Assembly: GCA_003152255.1 (NCBI GenBank)
Contig: PLZT01000367.1
Location: 1 to 12,909, forward strand
Length of the DNA: 12,909 bases
Reading direction: 5' to 3'
Source of the DNA: Methylocystaceae bacterium
GTDB lineage: Bacteria > Pseudomonadota > Alphaproteobacteria > Rhizobiales > Beijerinckiaceae
Of this stretch, positions 1 through 6,536 are shown one piece after another (within the stretch, counting starts at the first letter, position 1; every line of letters starts with the position of its first letter). The notes beneath the pieces were generated by a model, which was given only the letters and a program-made list of their open reading frames with translations, searched no databases and was not told where the DNA came from. The position numbers and the translations under genes were made by a program.

Positions 1-368
1 CGGCGATCGAGCCTTGGCTGCACGCGGGGCAAGACCCGGAAAAAGAGCGGCTGCAATCGCCCCAGCAGCGCGCCAAGCTCGATGGCCTCTACGAGTGCAT
101 CCTCTGCGCCTGTTGCTCGACGTCTTGCCCGAGCTATTGGTGGAACTCGGACCGCTATCTTGGCCCCGCCGCGCTGTTGCAGGCGCATCGCTGGATTTCG
201 GATTCACGCGACGAGGCCGGCGAGGAGCGTCTCGGCTATGTCGACGACGCCTTTCGGCTTTATCGCTGCCACACGATCATGAATTGCACCAAGGCCTGCC
301 CCAAGCATCTGGAACCGGCCAAGGCCATCGCCGAGTTGAAAAATCTGGCGCTCGCCAGACTTTCCTGA
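1..368 (+). CDS. sdhB: Succinate dehydrogenase iron-sulfur subunit, C-terminal part
   Basis: This is the C-terminal ~121 residues of SdhB, read in frame from base 3 to the TGA at 366-368; the start lies before the window. SdhB carries electrons from the flavoprotein SdhA through its Fe-S clusters to quinone in respiratory complex II, on the cytoplasmic face of the inner membrane. The visible part is the alpha-helical ferredoxin-like domain. It has the first cysteine group [14 protein letters not shown] (bases ~99-143), the conserved SYWWN that follows it, and the second group [15 protein letters not shown] (~261-305). These ligate the [4Fe-4S] and [3Fe-4S] clusters. sdhB is normally the last gene of sdhCDAB, consistent with no further sdh gene downstream. 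The next gene converges on it with a single base between the stops, and no terminator hairpin is visible. Identity is very secure. Confidence 0.97.
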   Translation, partial: AIEPWLHAGQDPEKERLQSPQQRAKLDGLYECILCACCSTSCPSYWWNSDRYLGPAALLQAHRWISDSRDEAGEERLGYVDDAFRLYRCHTIMNCTKACPKHLEPAKAIAELKNLALARLS

Positions 369-369
369 C

Positions 370-810
370 TTACCCGGCCGTTTTGGCGCATTCGGCGGCG
401 CAGTTCGCGCAGGCCGCGCCGAGCGCCGCGCATTCGGCGACGCGGAGAAGCTTGTCGCAGTCCTTTTTGCAGGCGAGACACAGATCCGCGACCGTGCGGG
501 CGAAGGCCGGCGCATAGGGCGAGCCCAGGCCCGCGAGCGCCGCCAGCGCGCCGCAGGCGGCGACCACATCGGCGGCCGAGTTGGCGCAGTCGGCAAGAGC
601 AACATCCTTCGTCGCGAGCGCGGCCAGCGCGCGGCGCAGGCAATCCTGGCCGGCGGCGAGGCAAATTGAACTGGACTGCGCCAGCGCGGCATAGCTCGGC
701 TTCGGGCGAACCTCTTGCGGGGCGGGTTTGGCCGGCTTTTCCAACGCCGCGGACGCCGGCGCCGTTAGCGCCGCGAATCCAAGCGCCGTGACAAAACTGC
801 GTCGCTCCAT
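370..810 (-). CDS. Tat-exported Csp1/Csp2-like copper storage protein (Cys-rich four-helix bundle)
   Basis: A 146-residue protein. The N-terminus ERRSFVTALGFAALTAPASA reads as a twin-arginine signal (Arg3-Arg4, then Ser-Phe, a short hydrophobic stretch, and a likely cleavage site after Ala21 in A-S-A). The mature part is Ala-rich and helical with 11 cysteines at 50, 57, 75, 86, 111, 114, 118, 127, 134, 137 and 141, including two C-x2-C-x3-C runs. This matches the DUF326/Csp family, in which thiols line the core of a four-helix bundle and bind many Cu(I) ions. Csp1 of Methylosinus trichosporium, also Tat-exported, has 13 Cys, so this one is slightly poorer. Inferred role: folded export and copper storage or buffering outside the cytoplasm. 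The start is supported by AAAGGG a few bases upstream on the minus strand. The gene is divergent from the MgtC gene and convergent with sdhB. It could be another DUF326 Cys-rich protein, but the signal and Cys spacing favour Csp. Confidence 0.85.
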   Translation of the reverse strand: MERRSFVTALGFAALTAPASAALEKPAKPAPQEVRPKPSYAALAQSSSICLAAGQDCLRRALAALATKDVALADCANSAADVVAACGALAALAGLGSPYAPAFARTVADLCLACKKDCDKLLRVAECAALGAACANCAAECAKTAG

Positions 811-818
811 CTTTCACC

Positions 819-832
819 CTTTAACGCTAAAG
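819..832. promoter_or_regulatory. Small inverted repeat at the csp translation-start region
   Basis: CTTTA (819-823), a 4-base spacer, then TAAAG (828-832) lies immediately upstream of the csp-like gene, in the 101-bp gap shared with the divergent MgtC gene. It overlaps the presumed ribosome-binding site (AAAGGG on the minus strand). It could be an operator half-site pair or chance; five base pairs is weak evidence. Confidence 0.2.
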
Positions 833-911
833 AAATTCGCCGATCCGCGTGGCCGGACTGTCATCTAGCGACTATAAGCCGGGCGCGGGCGAATTTCACC
901 GGGGAAGCGAC

Positions 912-1625
912 ATGGCGGCGCTGGCGCATCTTGACGCGCAGGAGTTCATCAACACCTTCATCTCTCTGTTCGTCGCGCTCGTGCTGGGCGCCGCGATCGG
1001 GGCGGAGCGGCAATATCGCCAGCGCACGGCGGGGCTGCGCACCAACGCGCTCGTGGCCGTCGGCGCCTCGGCCTTCGTCGACCTCGGCATGAGGCTGAAC
1101 GGCAATATCGGCGCGGCGCAGGTCCTGGCCTATGTCGCTTCCGGCGTCGGTTTTCTTGGCGCCGGCGTCATTCTCAAGGAAGGCATGAATATTCGCGGCC
1201 TGAACACCGCCGCGACGATCTGGTGCTCCGCCGTCACCGGCGCCTTCGCCGGAGCCGATCGCCCGGTCGAGGCGGTGATGCTCGCTTTCTTTGTGCTCGG
1301 CGGCACCACCTTCTTGCGCCCGCTCGTGACATTGATCGAACGCGCGCCCATCGACGAGAGCGCCACGGAGGCGATATTCGACGTGCGCGCGACGGTCGCG
1401 GAGAGGCGGCGCGACGAGCTACGCGACCTGCTGGTCGAGAAGCTCGAGGCCGCGAATTATCCCGTTCGCGACGTAGAGGACATCGAGCGCGACGAAGACG
1501 TCGAACTGGTGGCCACGCTGTCGGCGATTAGCGTGGAGGCCAAGGAACTCGACGCCGTGACAGCGGATTTCGCCAGACTGGACGGCGTGCGGCACGCAAC
1601 CTGGTCGTCGCGCAGCAACGATTGA
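912..1625 (+). CDS. MgtC/SapB family inner-membrane protein
   Basis: A 237-residue membrane protein. The ATG at 912 is chosen because GGGGAAG (901-907) sits just upstream; an in-frame start at 849 would add 21 polar residues unlike the family. The N-terminal ~145 residues hold about four to five hydrophobic segments. They include the family signatures GAAIGAERQYRQRTAGLRTN (27-45) and GVGFLGAGVILKEGMNIRGLNTAATIW (78-104). Residues ~155-235 form a charged cytoplasmic domain of the size and type of the ACT-like C-terminal domain seen in long MgtC-like proteins. In pathogens MgtC supports growth in low Mg2+ and in macrophages by acting on F-type ATP synthase; in free-living bacteria the role is uncertain and may concern envelope or ion homeostasis. 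It stands alone between csp and the DGQHR gene. TATAAG at 873-878 could be a -10 element, but no convincing -35 accompanies it. Confidence 0.9.
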   Translation: MAALAHLDAQEFINTFISLFVALVLGAAIGAERQYRQRTAGLRTNALVAVGASAFVDLGMRLNGNIGAAQVLAYVASGVGFLGAGVILKEGMNIRGLNTAATIWCSAVTGAFAGADRPVEAVMLAFFVLGGTTFLRPLVTLIERAPIDESATEAIFDVRATVAERRRDELRDLLVEKLEAANYPVRDVEDIERDEDVELVATLSAISVEAKELDAVTADFARLDGVRHATWSSRSND

Positions 1626-1638
1626 CGCCGCGGGCGTC
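1624..1638 (+). terminator. Weak hairpin at the end of the MgtC-family gene
   Basis: GACGCC (1624-1629), loop GCG, GGCGTC (1633-1638) forms a perfect 6-bp GC-rich stem that begins in the TGA stop codon. There is no T-run after it, only GC-rich DNA, so it is at best a weak or Rho-assisted terminator. Confidence 0.3.
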
Positions 1639-1779
1639 GCCCCCGCGCGCATCCTCCGCGCCGATTTCGCGCGTCTTGCGCTCGTCGCCTTTCAGCCATA
1701 GACTCCGCGCCAGTCTCGGTCGATTCGTTGCGTAGCCCCTTCGCGGACGGCAAGAGTTCCGCCAAAGAGGACATGGCGC

Positions 1780-2889
1780 ATGGAAGCCGACGCCGTCGCC
1801 GTTTCGCATGACTCCGCCCGGGCCGAGACGCCTCCCGATGACTCGGCCGTGGCCGAACAGGCTTTAGCCGAGGCTGCTCCCGCGGATGGCGCCCAGGCGT
1901 CCGCCGAAGAGAAAGTCGTCACCGACACGGCTTTGCTCGTCACCCAAGGCAAGCATCGCTTTTATTCGCTGGTTTTGCCGAGCGACGTGCTGGCGGCGAC
2001 CTGCACGGTGGACCCAAGACAGGAAAACCCTATCGACGGCTTTCAGCGCCTGCTCGACAAGCGCCGGGCGCGCGACATCGCCGAATACATCGACAGCGGC
2101 TTCGGCACGGCGCCCTGCGCGGTCATTCTTTCCGCCCAGCCGCGCGCGCAACTGCATTATGATCGCGCGAGCCAGTTGCTCCGATTCCGCAAAAGCCCCA
2201 ATTCGTTCCTGATCATCGACGGCCAGCATCGCATTTACGGCTTCAATCTGGCCAAGCGCAAGGTGAGCATCCCCGTCGTCGTTTACAACAAGCTCACGCG
2301 CGCGCAAGAATGCCAGTTGTTCATGGACATAAACACCAAGCAGCGCCCGGTGCCTCCCGAGCTTTTGCTCGACATCCGCCGCCTCTCCGAGACCGAGACG
2401 GAGGCGGAGGCGCTGCTGCATAATGTGTTCGATCTGTTTTTCGCGCGCGAGGACAGCGCCCTCAAGGAGCTGGTTTCGCCCTCGGAGCGGCGCAAGGGAA
2501 TGATCTCCCGCGTCACGTTCAACGCGGCGCTGAAATCGATCGACGGCGCCTTCGTCGACGCCTCCGCCCAGGATGTCTACAGCGTCCTGAACCCCTATCT
2601 GCTCGCCTGCCTCAATGGGCTGGGGTTGCACGAGGCGCAGGCCAATATCACCAATCCGGCGCTGTTCAAGGCGCTGCTGCTGCTTTTCCCGAATATCGCC
2701 GAGCGCGTGGCCGAACGTTTTGGCGGCGTCTATACGGTTGGCAACTTCGAGCAGATGCTGTTGCCGTTTTTCCGGCGCCTCAAGAAGAACGAACTGCCGA
2801 AGCCGGGGGTCGGTCATCTCGCGTTGCACGAGCATTTCCGCAAGACTCTGACCGCCGGCTTCTCGCTCAAGCAGTGGTTGTTTGCTTGA
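1780..2889 (+). CDS. Stand-alone DGQHR-domain protein (DndB-like, ParB/Srx-type fold)
   Basis: A 369-residue soluble protein. The ATG at 1780 is preceded by AAGAGG (1765-1770, 9-base spacing). Residues 1-46 are an Ala/Glu/Asp-rich, probably disordered tail. The body carries the family hallmark LIIDGQHRIYGF (DGQHR at 147-151), then FMDINTKQRPV (181-191), preceded by a basic helix (FQRLLDKRRARDIAEYI, 88-104). These features define the DGQHR family, which includes DndB, the regulator of phosphorothioate DNA modification, and DndB-like proteins of 7-deazapurine DNA-modification clusters. The fold is related to ParB/sulfiredoxin. Here there are no dndACDE, dpd, restriction or helicase genes on either side, so DNA binding or regulation is only inferred. 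The gene converges on the GT2 gene with 25 bases between stops. Family assignment is confident; function is unknown. Confidence 0.8.
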   Translation: MEADAVAVSHDSARAETPPDDSAVAEQALAEAAPADGAQASAEEKVVTDTALLVTQGKHRFYSLVLPSDVLAATCTVDPRQENPIDGFQRLLDKRRARDIAEYIDSGFGTAPCAVILSAQPRAQLHYDRASQLLRFRKSPNSFLIIDGQHRIYGFNLAKRKVSIPVVVYNKLTRAQECQLFMDINTKQRPVPPELLLDIRRLSETETEAEALLHNVFDLFFAREDSALKELVSPSERRKGMISRVTFNAALKSIDGAFVDASAQDVYSVLNPYLLACLNGLGLHEAQANITNPALFKALLLLFPNIAERVAERFGGVYTVGNFEQMLLPFFRRLKKNELPKPGVGHLALHEHFRKTLTAGFSLKQWLFA

Positions 2890-2909
2890 CAGCGGCTCCG
2901 GCGAGCGTG

Positions 2910-2924
2910 GAAGCCTAAGGCTTC
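2910..2924. terminator. Small hairpin between convergent DGQHR and GT2 genes
   Basis: GAAGCC (2910-2915), loop TAA, GGCTTC (2919-2924). The symmetric 6-bp stem lies where the two genes meet and includes the TAG stop of the GT2 gene (minus strand, 2915-2917). A T-run is absent on both strands, so a termination role is only suggested by the position. Confidence 0.25.
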
Positions 2925-4879
2925 GAGACGGGATCGACGCGCGGCGCCAAGCCGTGTTCCGTCTTGCGCCAAAGGAAGGGCCGCGCCCACAACTCGGCGA
3001 GCGCGCGCCACGCCGCGAGGCTCAACATGAGCTGCCACAATGGCGCCGCCAGCAGCGCCGGCCATAATCGCGTCAAACCTCGACGGCGCATGCCGACCAA
3101 GGGCGGCCAGATCAGCGCGGCGAGGCCCGATAGCGCCGTAAAGCACCAGATCGTGCTGAGCGCGACTTCCAGTGGCGTGCGAGGCGTCAGCAAATCGCCG
3201 AAGGCCGCGCGATAGCAAAAGACCGTCGTCAAGAATGGCGCCAGCAACGGTCCCGCGAAGCCGCCCGTGAACATCGCGAGCACCGCCAATGCGCGGCGGG
3301 CGCCGAGATCCTTGAAGAGACGGCGGGGATTTCGGCAATGCACCAGCGCGGTTTGCATCCAGCCCTTGAGCCAGCGGGTGCGCTGATCGAGAAGGGCCTT
3401 GAAGGTCAGCGGGGCTTCCTCGAAGGTCTGCGAGTCGAAGGTTTTGACGATGTAGCCGGCGCGGGCGAGGCGCAGGCCTAGATCGGCGTCCTCGGTGACG
3501 TTATAGGCGTCCCATAGTCCGACTTTACGCAGCGCCTCGATGCGAAAATGATTGGAGGTGCCGCCGAGAAAAATAGGCAGCCCCATCGCGCCGAGGCCCT
3601 TGTTGAAGACGTCGAACAGCGCCGCGTAATCCAGCGCGAAATGCGCGGTGAGCCAATTAGGCGCGCCATTGTCGATGCAAAGGCTGGCTTGCAAACAGGC
3701 CACGCGCGCGGGCAGTCGCGCGAACAGCGCCGCCGCGCGCCGCAATTGGCGCGGCTCCGGGATATCCTCCGCGTCGAACACCGCCAGCAGCGCGCCGCGC
3801 GCGAAAGGCGCCCCTATATTCATCGCGCGCGGCTTGGTTCTTGGCGCGCCGTCGGGCGCGATCAATATCTGGTGCGGCGCGCGCGGCCCGTTCCGCGCCA
3901 ACGCCCGCGCGGTGGCGCGGTCGTCTTGTTCGACGACGAAGATCACGTCGAGCTTCGCGCGGGGATAATCGAGCCGGTCGATGGCCCGCGCCAACTGGAG
4001 CGCCACGCGGGCCTCGCGATACAGCGGCACGATCAGCGTATAGACCGGCAATCGCGCGTCGGCGAGAGGAGTGGCTTGCGCCTCGGGCTCGAAACTCTGA
4101 GCGCAGGCGAAAAGCCGCAGGAAAATCGCGGATAGAAACGCCGTCGCCAGAGGCAGCCCCACGGCGAGCACCAGCATCGGAAAGGGCGCGAGCAGCGCGG
4201 CGAGCAAGCCGGCGTTGGCCGCGATGGCGATGGCGAGCGCGCGCCCTCCGAGCGCGCGCCGCGCGCAAAGCGCCGGATCGGCGCGCTCGGCGCAAAACGG
4301 CGCGGCGGCCGCGGCCGATTGCAGCGCTTCCCAACGGACCGCGACGCGAAAGCGGCTGGGCGTCGTGATGGCGAACAAAGGGCGGCCATTGCTCGCCCGC
4401 GCGGCGCCCGTCAGATGGGCGATGGCCTCGCCTTGCGGCGCGAACAGCCAGACCAGGCCGTCGGGATTGGCGGCAAGCCGCTGGTAGCCTCGCGCGAGCG
4501 CGAGCATGGCGTCGGCTGGCGGCTCGATTTCGAATGCCTGGGAGAGAAAATCGACGCGAAGATGATCGGCCAGTGCGCGATAGAACACCTCTTCGTCCAC
4601 GAGGCCTTCGCCCAGCAACGCGGCGTCCGCCGAAACGCCCTGGCGTCGGGCCAGTTTGGCGGCGTATTGCAACAGCGCCATTGGAACGCCGAAACCGGCG
4701 AGAAAGGCGATTTCCGTTGGCAGGGGGCCCGGCGCGGCGTCTTGCAGCCCACCCCCACAGCGAAGACGCAGGCCCACCGATCTGGAAAGCGCCTCCACGC
4801 GGCGCCGGTCGAGGCGGTCTTGCTCTTCCCGTATTCGCCGGGCGCCGGTCGAAAATCCGTCAAATGAATAAAGACTCAT
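2915..4879 (-). CDS. Membrane GT2 glycosyltransferase with MshEN/T2SSE-N-like N-terminal domain
   Basis: A 654-residue protein starting MSLYSFDGFS at 4879. Upstream in-frame codons (to 5035) encode an Arg/Pro/Gly-rich stretch that does not look like protein, and no strong Shine-Dalgarno decides the start. Residues ~55-200 resemble the N-terminal domain of type II secretion/MshE ATPases (LLGEGLVDEEVFYRALADHL, 88-107), a fold that can bind c-di-GMP. Two hydrophobic helices follow (~212-258). The GT-A catalytic domain then shows YTLIVPLYRE (280-289), FDAED (368-372, metal/nucleotide site), TEDADLG (462-468, catalytic base region) and QRTRWLKGW (499-507, the QxxRW motif of cellulose-synthase-like enzymes). 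Further membrane helices lie at ~530-625. It probably transfers sugars from a nucleotide donor on the cytoplasmic face while exporting or anchoring a glycan. E. coli NfrB is a related layout with its MshEN domain at the C-terminus. Substrate unknown. The gene lies downstream of lysR on the same strand, 183 bp away. Confidence 0.85.
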   Translation of the reverse strand: MSLYSFDGFSTGARRIREEQDRLDRRRVEALSRSVGLRLRCGGGLQDAAPGPLPTEIAFLAGFGVPMALLQYAAKLARRQGVSADAALLGEGLVDEEVFYRALADHLRVDFLSQAFEIEPPADAMLALARGYQRLAANPDGLVWLFAPQGEAIAHLTGAARASNGRPLFAITTPSRFRVAVRWEALQSAAAAAPFCAERADPALCARRALGGRALAIAIAANAGLLAALLAPFPMLVLAVGLPLATAFLSAIFLRLFACAQSFEPEAQATPLADARLPVYTLIVPLYREARVALQLARAIDRLDYPRAKLDVIFVVEQDDRATARALARNGPRAPHQILIAPDGAPRTKPRAMNIGAPFARGALLAVFDAEDIPEPRQLRRAAALFARLPARVACLQASLCIDNGAPNWLTAHFALDYAALFDVFNKGLGAMGLPIFLGGTSNHFRIEALRKVGLWDAYNVTEDADLGLRLARAGYIVKTFDSQTFEEAPLTFKALLDQRTRWLKGWMQTALVHCRNPRRLFKDLGARRALAVLAMFTGGFAGPLLAPFLTTVFCYRAAFGDLLTPRTPLEVALSTIWCFTALSGLAALIWPPLVGMRRRGLTRLWPALLAAPLWQLMLSLAAWRALAELWARPFLWRKTEHGLAPRVDPVSKP

Positions 4880-5062
4880 GCGCGCGACTTTTACTTGACG
4901 CCCAATCAAAGCCCGGCGCCGCCTCAAGGCGGCCCACGGCCAAGGATGAGCCAGTCTGGCGCAGCCGCCAAGCTTTGACAAGCCGCGCGAAGCGCGAGAG
5001 ACGGGATATCCTACCTTGTTGGGCGCGACGCCCATGGCGTCCGATCGGGCGAGGCGATCAAT
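4880..5062 (-). other. Gap between lysR and GT2 genes with two short GC hairpins
   Basis: This 183-bp noncoding stretch holds GGGCG-CGA-CGCCC (5021-5033) and CGCGC-GAA-GCGCG (4984-4996). Each has a perfect 5-bp stem and triloop. They lie just after the lysR stop in the direction of transcription and lack T-runs. The GT2 promoter should be here, but no convincing -35/-10 pair was found. Confidence 0.25.
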
Positions 5063-5962
5063 TTAGGCTCGGTGCGCCACATCGCCGAGGGAAGCCGAGA
5101 GAAACTCAATAAACGTCCGCAGCTTCAAGGGCGCATGCCTATGACTGGGGTGGATGGCGTAAATGCCCGTCGGCTCGGTGGTGTAGTCGGCCAGGACCTG
5201 TTCGAGCGTCCCCGCGCGCAGATGCGGCGCCGCGATGAAATCCGGCTGCATGGTGACGCCCTGTCCGTTCGTCGCCATGTGGCAGATCGCGTCGCCATTG
5301 TTGCAGGCGACGCGCCCGCGGACACGCACGGTTTCTTCTCCGTTTGGTCCCAAGAATGTCCAGACCGCGCCGGCGCTGGCGTAGGAATAGAGGATGCACT
5401 CATGATCGGCGAGATCGGCCGGCTTCATGGGGCGGCCGCGCGCCGCGAGGTAACCCGGCGACGCGCACACGACGATGCGCGTCGCGCCGATGCGTTTCGC
5501 GATGAGGGAACTATCGGCGAGGCGGCCGATGCGTATGGCCAGATCGTAGCCTTCCTCGACGAGATCGACGAGCCGGTCGTTCAAAACGAGATCGATATTC
5601 ACGCGCGAATAGCGCGCGGTGTAGGCCGCGATCCGCGGGGCCACATGCAATGCGCCAAAGGACATCGGCGCCGTCACCCGCAATCGCCCCACGGGCTCCG
5701 ACGCCTGGGCGGCGATCTCTCGCTCGGCCTCCTCGATCGCCGCCAGAATGTCGCGGCACCGTTCGAGATAAGCGGCCCCCGGCTCCGTCAAGCTAACCTT
5801 GCGCGTGGTGCGGTTGAGCAATCGCAGCCCAAGATGGGCCTCGAGGTCCATGACAAGCTTGCTGGCCATCGCTCGCGACAGGCCGAGCCGTTCGGACGCC
5901 ATCGCGAAATGACCGCCATCGGCCACCGCGACAAAGGCCTTCATCGAGCTCAATTGGTCCAT
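5063..5962 (-). CDS. LysR-family transcriptional regulator
   Basis: A 299-residue protein of normal LTTR length. Residues 1-60 form the winged helix-turn-helix (MDQLSSMKAFVAVADGGHFA, then SERLGLSRAMASKLVMDLEAHLG, then LLNRTTRKVSLTEPG). Residues ~90-290 form the two-lobed effector-binding domain, beginning GRLRVTAPMSFG and containing YDLAIRIG and the conserved GVTMQP loop. The sequence is of the CrgA/DmlR-like subgroup often found beside oxidoreductase genes. It is divergent from the doxX-flavodoxin-VOC operon with 120 bp between start codons, the usual arrangement for an LTTR and its target. It is therefore inferred to control that operon and itself, probably in response to a quinone, catechol or other electrophile. 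The effector cannot be read from sequence. The start at 5962 is supported by alignment to the family N-terminus. Confidence 0.93.
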   Translation of the reverse strand: MDQLSSMKAFVAVADGGHFAMASERLGLSRAMASKLVMDLEAHLGLRLLNRTTRKVSLTEPGAAYLERCRDILAAIEEAEREIAAQASEPVGRLRVTAPMSFGALHVAPRIAAYTARYSRVNIDLVLNDRLVDLVEEGYDLAIRIGRLADSSLIAKRIGATRIVVCASPGYLAARGRPMKPADLADHECILYSYASAGAVWTFLGPNGEETVRVRGRVACNNGDAICHMATNGQGVTMQPDFIAAPHLRAGTLEQVLADYTTEPTGIYAIHPSHRHAPLKLRTFIEFLSASLGDVAHRA

Positions 5963-6082
5963 ATTGTCTGATAATCGAAGATAATTAATCTGTAAATGGC
6001 CTGATTATCTTTTGCGCGCGTTGGAATAAAGTTCGATCCATCGGAGCCGCCGTCGCCGCCGTTACAGTTGAAGGATGATCTC
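5963..6082. promoter_or_regulatory. Divergent lysR/doxX regulatory region with AT-rich dyads
   Basis: This short gap contains an AT-rich block (~5963-6013) in otherwise GC-rich DNA. It holds a perfect 8-bp inverted repeat AAGATAAT (5978-5985) / ATTATCTT (6004-6011) and an overlapping 7-bp pair GATAATC (5970-5976) / GATTATC (6003-6009). GATAAT is also directly repeated at 5970-5975 and 5980-5985 (10-bp period, one helical turn), and the palindrome ATTAAT is at 5984-5989. This is what an LTTR recognition plus activation site usually looks like. No precise -10/-35 pair could be assigned for doxX. GAAGG (6070-6074) is the doxX ribosome-binding site. Confidence 0.6.
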
Positions 6083-6511
6083 ATGACGATTGATCGCACC
6101 GCTCCATACGCGGCATTGCTGCTTCGCCTCGGCCTGGGCGTCCTGTTTCTCGCGCACGGGCTCCTCAAGGCATTCGTGTTCACCCTGCCCGGAACCGCCA
6201 AATTCTTCGAGAGTCTCGGCTATCCGGGCGCGCTCGCCTATGTTGTCGTCGCCCTTGAAATCGGCGGCGGATTATTGTTGCTCTCGGGCCTGTTCACCCG
6301 CGCGGCGGCCGTCGCGCTGACGCCGGTCCTTCTCGGCGCCTTGCTCGCGCATCTGCCGAATGGCTGGCTTTTCTCCAATCCTCAAGGCGGCTGGGAGTTC
6401 CCGGCGCTGTGGATCGTTCTACTGATCGTCCAGGCCCTGCTCGGTCCCGGCGCCTACGCCCTCAAGCTCCCCGGCTTCGCCGTAGACAAGCGCGAAACCG
6501 TGTCGGCGTAA
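6083..6511 (+). CDS. DoxX-family membrane protein
   Basis: A 142-residue, very hydrophobic protein with four predicted membrane helices (about 8-28, 48-70, 74-92 and 106-125). The typical DoxX start is RLGLGVLFLAHGLLK (15-29), followed by the conserved acidic residue in ALEIGGGLLLL (57-67). The ATG at 6083 is favoured because GAAGG lies 8 bases before it; a TTG at 6068 would add five residues and overlap that site. DoxX proteins sit in the inner membrane and are often paired with redox enzymes that handle quinones, thiols or catechols (for example CatD of the Bacillus catDE operon); their molecular activity is poorly defined. This is the first gene of a tight operon, with 25 bp before the flavodoxin gene, and it diverges from lysR, which probably regulates it. 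Confidence 0.88.
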   Translation: MTIDRTAPYAALLLRLGLGVLFLAHGLLKAFVFTLPGTAKFFESLGYPGALAYVVVALEIGGGLLLLSGLFTRAAAVALTPVLLGALLAHLPNGWLFSNPQGGWEFPALWIVLLIVQALLGPGAYALKLPGFAVDKRETVSA

Positions 6512-6536
6512 GCCATTTCAGACTGGAGCAGAATCA

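Noticed and set aside
204..817. Two other minus-strand frames overlapping the csp gene and the sdhB end
   Set aside because: Only the frame at 370-810 gives a twin-arginine signal and ordered Cys spacing; the others are Arg/Pro-rich shadows.
1864..2835. 323-codon minus-strand open frame opposite the DGQHR gene
   Set aside because: The plus strand carries the DGQHR and FMDINTKQRP motifs and a good ribosome-binding site. The opposite frame has no family features and is explained by codon bias.
4880..5035. Upstream extension of the GT2 protein by 52 residues
   Set aside because: The added residues are Arg/Gly/Pro-rich, have no family match and would use the hairpin-containing gap; the MSLYSFDGFS start is more natural.
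5072..5971. 299-codon plus-strand open frame mirroring lysR
   Set aside because: It exactly shadows the LysR gene, whose helix-turn-helix and effector domain are clear; the plus-strand product has unlikely Arg/His/Gly-rich composition.
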